Shown here: positions 41,284 through 49,533 of the stretch, piece after piece
Position numbering within the stretch: position 1 is the first letter of the stretch
Layout of the letters: each line of letters begins with the position of its first letter
Assembly (NCBI GenBank): GCA_016200255.1
Contig: JACQFA010000033.1
Coordinates: 1-50,152 of the forward strand
Reading direction: 5' to 3'
DNA length: 50,152 bases
DNA from: Nitrospirota bacterium
GTDB taxonomy: Bacteria; Nitrospirota; Nitrospiria; JACQBZ01
Position numbers and translations under genes: made by a program
Notes under the pieces: model-generated
Seen by the model: the letters and a program-made list of their open reading frames with translations, nothing else
Databases searched by the model: none
What the model was told of the DNA's origin: nothing

Positions 41284-43542
41284 TTACTTGTGGATGGATT
41301 CAAGCGAGCGGCGGGCCTCGACAAAGTCAGGCTTTATCTCCAAGGCTTTTAAGAATTCTCCTTTGGCTTGAGCTATCTGTCCCTGCTGCTGGTAAGCTAG
41401 GCCAAAGTTGTAGTGGATGGCTGCATCTTCCGGCTTCAGTTGCAATGCTATCTGATATTCTTGGATGGCTTTTTCTAACCATCCCTTTAGTTGGTAGGCA
41501 TTCCCAAGGTTAGTGTGGATCCTTTCATTGTCCGGTTTGACTCTTAGTGCCGCTTGGTATTGGCGGATAGCTTCATCTAATTGGCCCTCTGTTTGATAGA
41601 CAAAGCCCAAAGCATAAGCCGCCTCAGGATACTCGGGATCGAGCTTTAGCGCGGTTTCGAACTCTTGAATGGCCATCTTCATTTTACCTTGTTCTTGATA
41701 TGCGAGGCCGAGGTTGTAATGCATGGTTGTATCATCCGGTTTGCGTCTCAGTGCTGTTTCGTAGTACTGGATAGCCTCATCTAACCGACCTTGAGTATGA
41801 TACATAAGGCCCAAGGCATAAGTGGCTTCTGGATAGCCATGGCTGATCCTCGATGCCGTTTGGAACTCCTCCATGGCCTTCTCGATCATCCCCTGCGTTT
41901 GATAGACTAAGCCAAGGTTATAGTGGATGCTTGGATCACCAGGTTCAAGGCTCAATGCCATTTTGTACTCCGCAATTGCTTCCTTTAGCTGTCCTTGTAG
42001 CTGATAGGCATTCCCAAGGTTTCTCCGGGCACCGGCATAATTTGGGTTTATCCTTAATGTCACCTGGAATTCCTGGACAGCTTCCTCCAATCGTCTTTGA
42101 TCCTTATAAGCAAAACCCAGGTTGTTGTGCCCTCTGGCCTTTGTAGTAGCTTTATGTACTACGTCTTCCCACAGGCTCACCTCATCTTTCCATATCCTGT
42201 TTCTCTGATAGGTGGCTGAAGAGAAAGAGATGAGAATTAAAAAAAAGAACAAGGCGACAGGTGTTGGGTGATAGATCAAGAAAAGGAGACCCTTTTGCTG
42301 GACTCGAGTTCTCAGGATCTCAAGCCCCCTGAAGGCTCCTGCGATACAGGACAGGAAAAAACCAACTGACGGCAGATAGACCCGATGCTCAAAGATCACA
42401 TCACGAATGGGGATGATGGAGGACTCGATAGAGAAGGTCAGGAAGAACCAGAGAATGCCGAAGGCCGTAAGGCGTGAGGGGTGAGGAGGGAGGCGTGAGG
42501 GGAAGAGAAGATAAAGCGCAAGACCCAAAAGGATTGCCAGGAGCAGAAACGAGAAGAAGACCGAGGGATCTAGGAAAGAATGATAAACCGGGTAGTCATA
42601 ATCCAGGTTTTGGTTGATCGGGAGCACCAACAACCGGAGATACGTTACAATCACCCGGAACTGGGTGAAAAGATAATCGCCACGGGAAATCTCGGTGGTC
42701 TCTTGGGCGAAGCCCCCTTCCGCCTCCCCCACCGCATCTATATGGGACAGGGGAATGATCAGAAGCGTTGCTAAGAAAGGAAGTAGAGTTACCCATTGTT
42801 TCTTTATCTGGGGTCGGAAGAAGACGGCCTCGATCATAAGAATCATCAATGGCAATGTAAAGCTGTTCTCCTTTGTCTTCATGGCGAGAATGGTAGATAA
42901 CAAAGCCATCCCATACCAAAGAAATCGGTTTCTGGATTCGGGTTGTGCCAAGCGATAGGTGAGGTAGGCTACCACGGTCAGTAGATAAAACAAGGCGGCG
43001 AGGGAAGCGAAGCGCTGGATGATATAGGTGACGGCCTGGGTCTGGAGGGGATGGGCGATGAACAGCAGGGCCGTAGCTAGGGCAACGAACGGGACGTAGG
43101 GGCGCAATTCATTGCGCCCGTGATCCGTGGGGGCAGGCCCAAGGGTTTCCCCGGAGATAGGGATTTTGAAAAGCAGCAAGACCAGGGTATAAACCAGAAA
43201 ACCATTGGTAATATGAATCAGCAGATTAACCAGATGATAGCCGAAGACATGAAGACCGCCGAAGTGATAATTAAGGGCAAAGGATAAGAAGCCTACATAG
43301 CGGCTGCCGGAGAGATCAAGGAAGTTTGAAAGATACTTGATCCGAGGGTTTTCAACGATGTTTTGGATATCATCGAAGTGAAAGGGAACCGAGAAGGTGT
43401 TGGAGTAGATCAAGGTGGCCAAGAGAGATGCAAGGAGCAATGCGACAGGGGGGCGCGTCCAGAGGTTTGGAGGGATCGATGTTGTTTGGAATGCGTCCGC
43501 CTTCTCTGCTACCTGCTCTTTTCTCTGGCTCGCCTTGCCCAT
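41284..43542 (-). CDS. Polytopic GT-C-like membrane protein with eight C-terminal TPRs
   Basis: A 752-residue protein. The N-terminal half (about residues 30-470) has ten or more hydrophobic segments. An acidic FHFDDIQNIVENP motif follows the first one, the position of the catalytic Asp in GT-C glycosyltransferases, and the layout recalls the TMTC/PMT-like proteins. Residues about 485-750 hold eight tetratricopeptide repeats, such as IHYNLGLVYQTQGMIEKAM. In TMTC proteins such TPRs face the substrate side of the membrane. Predicted donor: a polyprenol-phosphate sugar, perhaps from the GT2 enzyme at 36977. Enzymatic assignment is inference; membrane plus TPR structure is directly visible. Confidence 0.82.
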   Translation of the reverse strand: MGKASQRKEQVAEKADAFQTTSIPPNLWTRPPVALLLASLLATLIYSNTFSVPFHFDDIQNIVENPRIKYLSNFLDLSGSRYVGFLSFALNYHFGGLHVFGYHLVNLLIHITNGFLVYTLVLLLFKIPISGETLGPAPTDHGRNELRPYVPFVALATALLFIAHPLQTQAVTYIIQRFASLAALFYLLTVVAYLTYRLAQPESRNRFLWYGMALLSTILAMKTKENSFTLPLMILMIEAVFFRPQIKKQWVTLLPFLATLLIIPLSHIDAVGEAEGGFAQETTEISRGDYLFTQFRVIVTYLRLLVLPINQNLDYDYPVYHSFLDPSVFFSFLLLAILLGLALYLLFPSRLPPHPSRLTAFGILWFFLTFSIESSIIPIRDVIFEHRVYLPSVGFFLSCIAGAFRGLEILRTRVQQKGLLFLIYHPTPVALFFFLILISFSSATYQRNRIWKDEVSLWEDVVHKATTKARGHNNLGFAYKDQRRLEEAVQEFQVTLRINPNYAGARRNLGNAYQLQGQLKEAIAEYKMALSLEPGDPSIHYNLGLVYQTQGMIEKAMEEFQTASRISHGYPEATYALGLMYHTQGRLDEAIQYYETALRRKPDDTTMHYNLGLAYQEQGKMKMAIQEFETALKLDPEYPEAAYALGFVYQTEGQLDEAIRQYQAALRVKPDNERIHTNLGNAYQLKGWLEKAIQEYQIALQLKPEDAAIHYNFGLAYQQQGQIAQAKGEFLKALEIKPDFVEARRSLESIHK

Positions 43543-43586
43543 GGGTCAGTACTATATCAGACGCTGTCTTGGATGAAAAGCTCCAT

Positions 43587-43616
43587 TTGACCCCCGATAG
43601 TTGAACGGGCTATACT
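43587..43616 (+). promoter_or_regulatory. Sigma-70-type promoter immediately upstream of nadD
   Basis: TTGACC (43587-43592), an 18-nt spacer and TATACT (43611-43616). The -10 ends only nine bases before the nadD ATG, so the transcript would be leaderless or nearly so. Confidence 0.55.
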
Positions 43617-43625
43617 GCGCCCACG

Positions 43626-44327
43626 ATGAAAATTGGAATCTTCGGCGGGACGTTCAATCCGATTCACCAGGGCCATCTGGCCATTGCGGAGGAGGTTTTA
43701 AAATCGGTCGGTCTGGACTGGGTCCTTCTGATTCCGGCCGGGCGGCCGCCCCACAAAAAAGAGCGGAAGGTTCTTCCGGCGAAGCACCGCATGGAAATGG
43801 CGCGGCTGGCCGTTCAGGGTCATAAGAAAATCGAGGCGTCGGACCTGGAGATCGCCCGCGGGGGAAAGTCCTACACGATCGAAACGGTCAAGGCCCTGGA
43901 GCGGAATTATCCGAAAGGGACCGAGTTTTACCTGATCCTGGGGCTGGACGCCTTTCTGGAGTTCCCGACCTGGCGCTCGCCGAAGGAACTGACGACGCGG
44001 TGCCATATTGTCGTGGTCTCCCGTCCCGGCTACCGTTTCTCGGACCTGTCCCGGCTGGATTTTCCCGGCCGGCCGGATCCCGAGCGGCTCAACGAACTGG
44101 ATGCGGGCCGTCGGGTCCGGCTCGATCTTCCCCTGGCTGCCGTCGGGCACGGTCTGTCGGCAGGCAACCGCCTCATCCTGATCCGCGTCCCGGCCCACGA
44201 TGTCTCGGCGACGCAGATCCGGGACCATCTTTCGGGCGGAAAACGCTTTAAAAACCTCTTGCCTCCCCTGGTCGAATCTTATATAATGAACCACAGTCTT
44301 TACAGACGCGTGAAGAGCTCATCCTGA
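43626..44327 (+). CDS. nadD: Nicotinate-nucleotide adenylyltransferase
   Basis: A 233-residue enzyme of NAD synthesis that adenylates nicotinate mononucleotide. It opens KIGIFGGTFNPIHQGHL, the canonical nucleotidyltransferase GGTFNP..GH motif, and ends with VSATQIRDHLSGGKR. A short insertion of about 25 residues (RLDFPGRPDPERLNELDAG) lies before the ISSTxIR-type motif. The start is fixed by family alignment; no Shine-Dalgarno precedes it. Followed by rsfS, the usual pairing. Confidence 0.96.
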   Translation: MKIGIFGGTFNPIHQGHLAIAEEVLKSVGLDWVLLIPAGRPPHKKERKVLPAKHRMEMARLAVQGHKKIEASDLEIARGGKSYTIETVKALERNYPKGTEFYLILGLDAFLEFPTWRSPKELTTRCHIVVVSRPGYRFSDLSRLDFPGRPDPERLNELDAGRRVRLDLPLAAVGHGLSAGNRLILIRVPAHDVSATQIRDHLSGGKRFKNLLPPLVESYIMNHSLYRRVKSSS

Positions 44328-44406
44328 AAAGAAATATTCCGGCATAACAACAGGAGTTTCAACGGTCGATTCGAAAGAGAAGAGTCTGCTGGCGGCCCAG
44401 GCCGCC

Positions 44407-44793
44407 TTGGATAAAAAAGCCTCCGACCTGGTCGTGTTCAAGGTCGGCGGACTGACGACGGTCGCGGATTATTTCATTATCTGCTCGGCGGAGTCCCACC
44501 GGCAGGTTCGCGCCATTCGGGATCACGTCGAGGCGACGCTTTCGAAACACGGCTGCCGCCTCTTCAGCACGGAAGGGGAAGAAACCGGTCGCTGGATCCT
44601 GATGGATTACAGCGATCTGATCCTCCATATCTTCAAGGACGACGTGCGGCCCTTTTATGCCCTGGAACGATTGTGGGGCGATGCGCCTCAGTTGGAGGTG
44701 CCCTTGGATGCGGCGGCCCTCCCGCCCGGCCGGCCGCAACCGGCGAAGCGGCAGAGCGCGACGGTCCGGAGGAGGAAGTCGGCGCGCAAATAA
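44407..44793 (+). CDS. rsfS: Ribosome silencing factor RsfS, start codon unclear
   Basis: A RsfS/Iojap-family protein that blocks subunit joining by binding L14. The core is clear: DKKASDLVVFKVGG, TVADYFIICSAES, RWILMDYSDLILHIF, YALERLWGD. The C-terminus carries an extra basic tail of about 30 residues (PAKRQSATVRRRKSARK). The first ordinary start codon, TTG 44407, cuts into the first conserved helix and has no ribosome site. In-frame codons from 44365 encode DSKEKSLLAAQAAL, typical RsfS N-terminal sequence, and AGGAG lies eight bases before GTC 44365, but no ATG, GTG or TTG exists there. The real protein probably begins near 44362-44368. Confidence 0.88.
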   Translation: MDKKASDLVVFKVGGLTTVADYFIICSAESHRQVRAIRDHVEATLSKHGCRLFSTEGEETGRWILMDYSDLILHIFKDDVRPFYALERLWGDAPQLEVPLDAAALPPGRPQPAKRQSATVRRRKSARK

Positions 44794-44803
44794 AGGTTGA
44801 GAT

Positions 44804-46153
44804 ATGCGTCTGATTATTTTGAGCCTAGGTTTCGTCATTTTGACCGCCGGCGTGGGATGGCTGGCCTATTTCAACCCCGGTCATACGACCCTCCGTCTTT
44901 CCCCTGAGTTTTTCCTGGATGTCCCCACCGTCGCATTGGTTCTGTTGTCCATGGCCTTCGGCGGCCTGCTCGCGATCATGGGGGCCGGTTTTGCCGAGAT
45001 CAAGCATCTGTTCCACGGCTGGCGGCAGGCGAAACTGAAGAGACGGGATGACCGGATCCATGAATTGCTCCGGCTGGCGATCAATGCCAAGGCCTCGAAG
45101 CGGTTTGAAGACGCGATCGGTCTGTTTCAAAAAATCCTTCTGTTGAATCCGAACCATGTCACGGCCCTCCTCCGGCTGGGAAACCTCTATCGCGTTCAGG
45201 GCAGCGTGAGCGAGTCGATCCGCCTTCACCGCAAGGCACGGAATCTGGAGGAGGGCAACATGGAAATCCTCCTGGCGTTGGCAAGGGATCTGGAGGAGGC
45301 CAAGCGGCTGGACGAGGCGGTGCAGCTGCTTCAGGAGATGCGGCGGATCGAAGGAAACAGTCTGACCGTGCTGATCCATCTTCGGGATCTCTTCGTCAAA
45401 CAGGCCCGGTGGGAGGAGGCCCATGATGTTCAAGAAAAAATCCTGCAGGGGTCGCTTCGTCCGGACGGGTTGAAAAACGAGCAGGCCTGGCTGGAGGGCA
45501 TCAAGTATGAACTGGGACGACAGACGCTCGAACGGGGAGAGCGGGACCGCGCCCGGCGTTATTTCCGCGGGGCGATCAAGCTGAACCGCAACTTCATCCC
45601 GGGCTACATCGGCCTCGGCGAGATCTCGGTGGACGAGGGAAAAATCAAGGACGCCGGCGAATTGTGGGAAAAGGCCCTGGAACTGACCTCGAACATTATT
45701 TTATTGCACCGGCTGGAGGATCTTTATCTGGAGCTGGACCAGCCGGCCAAGATCCTTCATCTCTATCGGGAGGGGATGCAGCGGGACCCCGAAAATCTGG
45801 TCCTCCGGTTTTATCTCGGGAAACTCTACTACCGGCTCGAGATGGTGGACGAGGCCTTCGAGGTCCTGACGGCCCTGGATCCCGGAGATGAGAAGATGCC
45901 GGACCTCCACAAGATTCTCGGCAACCTCTATCTTCGGAGAGGGGACACGGAGGCCGCGGTGGAGGAATTCAAAAAAGCGCTCAATCTCAAGAAGCGGGTG
46001 CTGGTTCCTTATTATTGTCCGCACTGCGATTATCATACCGCACAATGGTCCGGACGCTGCCCCCGCTGCGGCCGCTGGAACAGTTTTGAGGCCTCTCCCA
46101 TCATGGGGGAGTGGACCCCCTCGCGCATCGCGGCCAGGGCCGAGCCGGTCTAG
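44804..46153 (+). CDS. lapB: LapA-LapB fusion-like TPR protein with C-terminal rubredoxin domain
   Basis: A 449-residue inner-membrane protein. Residues 1-75 contain two hydrophobic helices with the LapA/DUF1049 pattern ([28 protein letters not shown]). TPRs run from about residue 85 to 400 ([27 protein letters not shown] and others by pattern). The end is a rubredoxin-type knuckle, YYCPHCDYH followed ten residues on by CPRCGRW. LapB in Enterobacteria tunes LpxC turnover and LPS synthesis. LapA and LapB are usually separate genes, and here they appear joined. Starts 10 nt after rsfS. Confidence 0.85.
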   Translation: MRLIILSLGFVILTAGVGWLAYFNPGHTTLRLSPEFFLDVPTVALVLLSMAFGGLLAIMGAGFAEIKHLFHGWRQAKLKRRDDRIHELLRLAINAKASKRFEDAIGLFQKILLLNPNHVTALLRLGNLYRVQGSVSESIRLHRKARNLEEGNMEILLALARDLEEAKRLDEAVQLLQEMRRIEGNSLTVLIHLRDLFVKQARWEEAHDVQEKILQGSLRPDGLKNEQAWLEGIKYELGRQTLERGERDRARRYFRGAIKLNRNFIPGYIGLGEISVDEGKIKDAGELWEKALELTSNIILLHRLEDLYLELDQPAKILHLYREGMQRDPENLVLRFYLGKLYYRLEMVDEAFEVLTALDPGDEKMPDLHKILGNLYLRRGDTEAAVEEFKKALNLKKRVLVPYYCPHCDYHTAQWSGRCPRCGRWNSFEASPIMGEWTPSRIAARAEPV

Positions 46154-46188
46154 TGTTCCGGAGAGGGAGGGACGGAAGGCAACGATCC

Positions 46189-47730
46189 GTGACGGTATCA
46201 CGAACCAGACCCCTGGTCCTGATCATTCTGGACGGCTGGGGCTTAAGCCCCAAGCGCGAGGCGAATGCGATTACGCTGGCGCATCCGGCCTTCTATGAAT
46301 CCCTGCTCAAAAGCTACCCGCACACCGAGTTGGAGGTGTCGGGCGAGGCGGTGGGGCTTCCGGCAGGCCAGATGGGTAATTCCGAGGTGGGCCATTTGAA
46401 TATCGGCGCCGGCCGGGTCGTTTATCAGGAGCTGACCCGGATCAACAAGGCGATTCACGAAGGCGCGTTCACGAGAAACCCGGAGCTGTTGAACCTATTG
46501 CGCTTGGCCCAAAACGGGACGCTGCACCTGATGGGCCTTCTTTCGGATGGCGGCGTCCACAGCCATATCCTTCATCTCTTCGCGATTCTGGAGCTGGCCA
46601 AGGCGCGGGGTCTCCGGAAGGTCGCGATCCATGCTTTTCTTGACGGACGGGACACGCCGCCCAAGAGCGGCATCGAATACGTCACCCAGTTGGAGCAGTT
46701 TCTTGAACGCATTCATCTGGGCCGGATCGCGACCGTCACGGGCCGGTATTACGCCATGGACCGCGACCAGCGGTGGGAGCGGATCCGGAAGGCCTACGAG
46801 GCGATGGTCGCTGGCGTCGGGGCCCGGCATCGTTCGGCGGTCGAGGCGGTCCGCGAAAGTTATGCGGCCGGCGTGACGGATGAATTCATGCTCCCGGCCG
46901 TCATCGTGGATACGGAACAGAAGCCAGTCGGCACTATTTCCGATGGGGACGCCGTCCTGTTTTACAATTTCCGCGCCGATCGGGCCCGCGAGATCAGCCG
47001 CGCGCTGACCGATCCGGACTTCGCCGGCTTTCCGCGGACGGCTGTTCCGAAACTGTCCCGCTTTGTGAGCATGACGCGCTACGATGAGAAAAACGGGCTG
47101 CCCGTTTTGTTCGCGCCGACCCCGCTCGATCAGATCTTCGGAAAAATCATCTCGCAGAAAGGGATGCGGCAGTTCCGGATCGCCGAGACCGAAAAATACG
47201 CCCATGTCACCTATTTTTTCAACGGCGGGGAAGAGAAACCCTTTCCCGGCGAGGACCGTCTGCTGATTCCGTCGCCCAAAGAGGTGGCGACCTACGACCA
47301 GAAGCCGCAGATGAGCGCGCCGGAGGTGACGGACGAAGTGATCCGTCGGATCCGGTCGGGTCAATACGATGTCATCATCATGAATTATGCGAACCCCGAC
47401 ATGATCGGCCATACCGGCATTCTTCCGGCGGCCGTGAAGGCGGTGGGCGTGATCGACGACTGCCTGCGGCGGGTCGTGACGGCCGTGAAAGAGGCCGACG
47501 GCACGGTGATCATCACCGCGGATCATGGGAATCTTGAACAGATGGTGGATGAAAAAGGGAATCCCCACACGGCGCATACCACGAACCCGGTGCCGCTCAT
47601 TCTGGTCGGCGAAACGAAGCCCCGTCTGCGGGATCATGGGATCCATGCCGACATCGCGCCGACGATGCTCAAGCTGCTCGGTCTTCCCCAGCCGGAGGAG
47701 ATGACGGGCGAATCGCTGATTGTTTCATAA
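46189..47730 (+). CDS. gpmI: 2,3-bisphosphoglycerate-independent phosphoglycerate mutase
   Basis: A 513-residue dimanganese glycolytic enzyme interconverting 3- and 2-phosphoglycerate. [13 protein letters not shown] gives the first metal Asp, [14 protein letters not shown] the catalytic Ser, then [11 protein letters not shown] and [12 protein letters not shown] of the phosphatase-like insertion. [11 protein letters not shown] and [12 protein letters not shown] carry the final metal ligands. GTG 46189, with GGAAGG nine bases upstream, gives the usual length; the open frame to 46111 overlaps lapB in another phase and is not used. Confidence 0.96.
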   Translation: MTVSRTRPLVLIILDGWGLSPKREANAITLAHPAFYESLLKSYPHTELEVSGEAVGLPAGQMGNSEVGHLNIGAGRVVYQELTRINKAIHEGAFTRNPELLNLLRLAQNGTLHLMGLLSDGGVHSHILHLFAILELAKARGLRKVAIHAFLDGRDTPPKSGIEYVTQLEQFLERIHLGRIATVTGRYYAMDRDQRWERIRKAYEAMVAGVGARHRSAVEAVRESYAAGVTDEFMLPAVIVDTEQKPVGTISDGDAVLFYNFRADRAREISRALTDPDFAGFPRTAVPKLSRFVSMTRYDEKNGLPVLFAPTPLDQIFGKIISQKGMRQFRIAETEKYAHVTYFFNGGEEKPFPGEDRLLIPSPKEVATYDQKPQMSAPEVTDEVIRRIRSGQYDVIIMNYANPDMIGHTGILPAAVKAVGVIDDCLRRVVTAVKEADGTVIITADHGNLEQMVDEKGNPHTAHTTNPVPLILVGETKPRLRDHGIHADIAPTMLKLLGLPQPEEMTGESLIVS

Positions 47731-47753
47731 ATAGAATGTCCAAAGGAGGACCG

Positions 47754-48743
47754 ATGTCGTTCCAATTTCTTGCCGATAAAGCTCTGCGCGGAGAATGTCC
47801 GACGCGTGACGAAGCCCGGACCGTTCTGAATGCGTCCGATGACCAATTGCCGGATCTGATCCGGGCCGCCTCGCAGGTCCGGTTTGCGAATTCGGGCCGT
47901 AAGGTCAAGCTCCATATGCTGATCAATGCCAAAAGCGGCCTCTGCGAAGAGGATTGTCATTACTGCTCCCAATCCAGGATCTCGAAGGCCGAGATCGACC
48001 AGTACCCGCTGCTTTCAAAAGAAGAAATTTTGGACGGGGCCCGGCGGGCCGTGGAGGCCAGGGCGCTCCGCTATTGCATCGTAATCTCCGGCCGAGGGCC
48101 GCGACCAAAGGAGATCGCCGCGATCGCGTCGGCGGCCCGGACGATCAAACAGGAGACGCCACTTGCGCTCTGCTGCTCGCTGGGACTTTTGACGCCGGAG
48201 GATGCGAGGACACTGAAAGAAGCCGGTGTGGACCGCGTCAATCATAACCTGAACACGTCCGAGCGATACCATCCCGAAATCTGCACGACGCACACCTACC
48301 GCGACCGGGTCGAGACGCTTGAGAATGCGCGCGAGGCCGGGCTGGAGATCTGCTCCGGCGGCATCGTGGGAATGGGCGAGTCGGATGACGATCTGATCGA
48401 TATGGCCTTTGCACTCCGCGAAATCCGGCCGGACTCGATCCCGATCAATTTCCTGCATCCCGTCGATGGAACACCGTTGGGCGCGCAAACGCCGCCGTCG
48501 CCGATCCGATGCCTCAAGGTCCTCTCGCTATTCCGGTTCGTCCATCCGAAGACCGAGATCCGGATCGCGGGCGGGCGCGAACACAATCTCCGCTCCCTCC
48601 AGGCCCAGGCGCTCTACATCGGCGACTCGTTGTTCGTCGGCGGCTATCTCACCACCCCGGGCCAGAAGCCCGAGGAGGCCTGGCGGATGATCGAGGATAT
48701 GGGGTTTGAGGTGGAGGAGGTGGATCAGTCAGTCCAGAAATAA
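47754..48743 (+). CDS. bioB: Biotin synthase
   Basis: A 329-residue radical-SAM enzyme that inserts sulfur into dethiobiotin. The [4Fe-4S] motif is CEEDCHYCSQS near residue 66, followed by EICTTHTYRDRVETL and the auxiliary-cluster Arg in IRIAGGREHNLR. ATG 47754 follows AAAGGAGG; ATG 47736 is in frame but overlaps the gpmI region without a site. The remaining biotin genes are not adjacent, so this is an isolated bioB. Confidence 0.96.
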   Translation: MSFQFLADKALRGECPTRDEARTVLNASDDQLPDLIRAASQVRFANSGRKVKLHMLINAKSGLCEEDCHYCSQSRISKAEIDQYPLLSKEEILDGARRAVEARALRYCIVISGRGPRPKEIAAIASAARTIKQETPLALCCSLGLLTPEDARTLKEAGVDRVNHNLNTSERYHPEICTTHTYRDRVETLENAREAGLEICSGGIVGMGESDDDLIDMAFALREIRPDSIPINFLHPVDGTPLGAQTPPSPIRCLKVLSLFRFVHPKTEIRIAGGREHNLRSLQAQALYIGDSLFVGGYLTTPGQKPEEAWRMIEDMGFEVEEVDQSVQK

Positions 48744-48766
48744 AAACGGAGCGATGAGGGACATCG

Positions 48767-49054
48767 TTGGATCAGGTTACGGATCGTTGGGGCAACCGCG
48801 TTACTCTGACGGATGAGCGTTGGCGGCACATTGTGGAAGGCCATCCGGAACTTGAGGAGTTTCAGGAGGAAGTTTTAGAGACTATTCGAATGGGTCGCCG
48901 TCGGCAAGACCCGATTGATTCGCAGAAGTACAAATATTTCTATCCAGTCTCTGGACTGCCGTTCGGTTTGACACACATCGTGGTTGTTGTAAAATTAGCA
49001 GGCAAGAAGTTTGTTCTAACGGCATACGGGATTGAGAAGAAAGGCGGAAGATAA
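48767..49054 (+). CDS. Putative PBECR/RelE-like nuclease, toxin-like
   Basis: A 95-residue protein from TTG 48767. The pattern LTDERWRHIVEGHPEL, then a strand YKYFYP, THIVVVVKL and FVLTAYGIEKK, resembles phage-Barnase-EndoU-ColicinE5/D-RelE-like small nucleases or DUF4258 proteins, with His in RHIVEGHP as a candidate active residue. The weak TTG start without a good ribosome site would keep expression low. It ends one base before the DUF2283 gene starts, a toxin-antitoxin-like order. Family assignment is tentative. Confidence 0.6.
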   Translation: MDQVTDRWGNRVTLTDERWRHIVEGHPELEEFQEEVLETIRMGRRRQDPIDSQKYKYFYPVSGLPFGLTHIVVVVKLAGKKFVLTAYGIEKKGGR

Positions 49055-49055
49055 A

Positions 49056-49322
49056 ATGACACGGAAAGAAGTCCGGTTTCATTATGATCGAGAAGCGGAT
49101 GTACTTTATCTGTCGGTAGGGAAACCTCAAAAGGCGAAGTCGGTTGAGACGGGAGACGACTTTGTTCTCAGGCTACACCCCAAAACAGCGGAGGTCGTCG
49201 GCCTGACCATTATTGATTTTTCAAAACACTTCCCGCAGTTGGATCCGACGCATATAAAACTTCCTGCTGAAGGTTCATTTGATCCTGCAAAGATTCTGGA
49301 ACAGATTCTTACGCCGACATAG
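49056..49322 (+). CDS. DUF2283 family protein, probable antitoxin-like partner
   Basis: An 88-residue protein from ATG 49056 with GGAAG seven bases upstream. The DUF2283 signature is FHYDREADVLYLSVG followed by VLRLHPKTAEVVGLTIIDFS, a small alpha/beta fold. DUF2283 genes are frequently found next to small nuclease genes such as DUF4258, which supports a partner role for the preceding gene. The longer frame from 49032 overlaps the toxin-like gene and is less likely. Confidence 0.78.
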   Translation: MTRKEVRFHYDREADVLYLSVGKPQKAKSVETGDDFVLRLHPKTAEVVGLTIIDFSKHFPQLDPTHIKLPAEGSFDPAKILEQILTPT

Positions 49323-49533
49323 AGATTCACGGGCGGAGGTGCTATCAATGGGGCTGGACGAACGGAGTGGGCCGGCGGGGCGACTGGGCCCATTGCAGCA
49401 CGGCGGAGGGTCTGATCATGGCCCCGCTTGCGCTCTGGACGTGATACGCTGCTTTGAAGCATCGGAATAGGCTGCAGAGTTTTGCAGTGTTTGGGATATG
49501 AGGCAGTTCTGTCTAATTGTAGTTAGGTGACAC

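Noticed and set aside
49323..49533. Possible small gene between DUF2283 and the HNH gene.
   Set aside because: A 63-codon frame at 49279-49470 overlaps DUF2283 and shows no ribosome site or recognisable motif.
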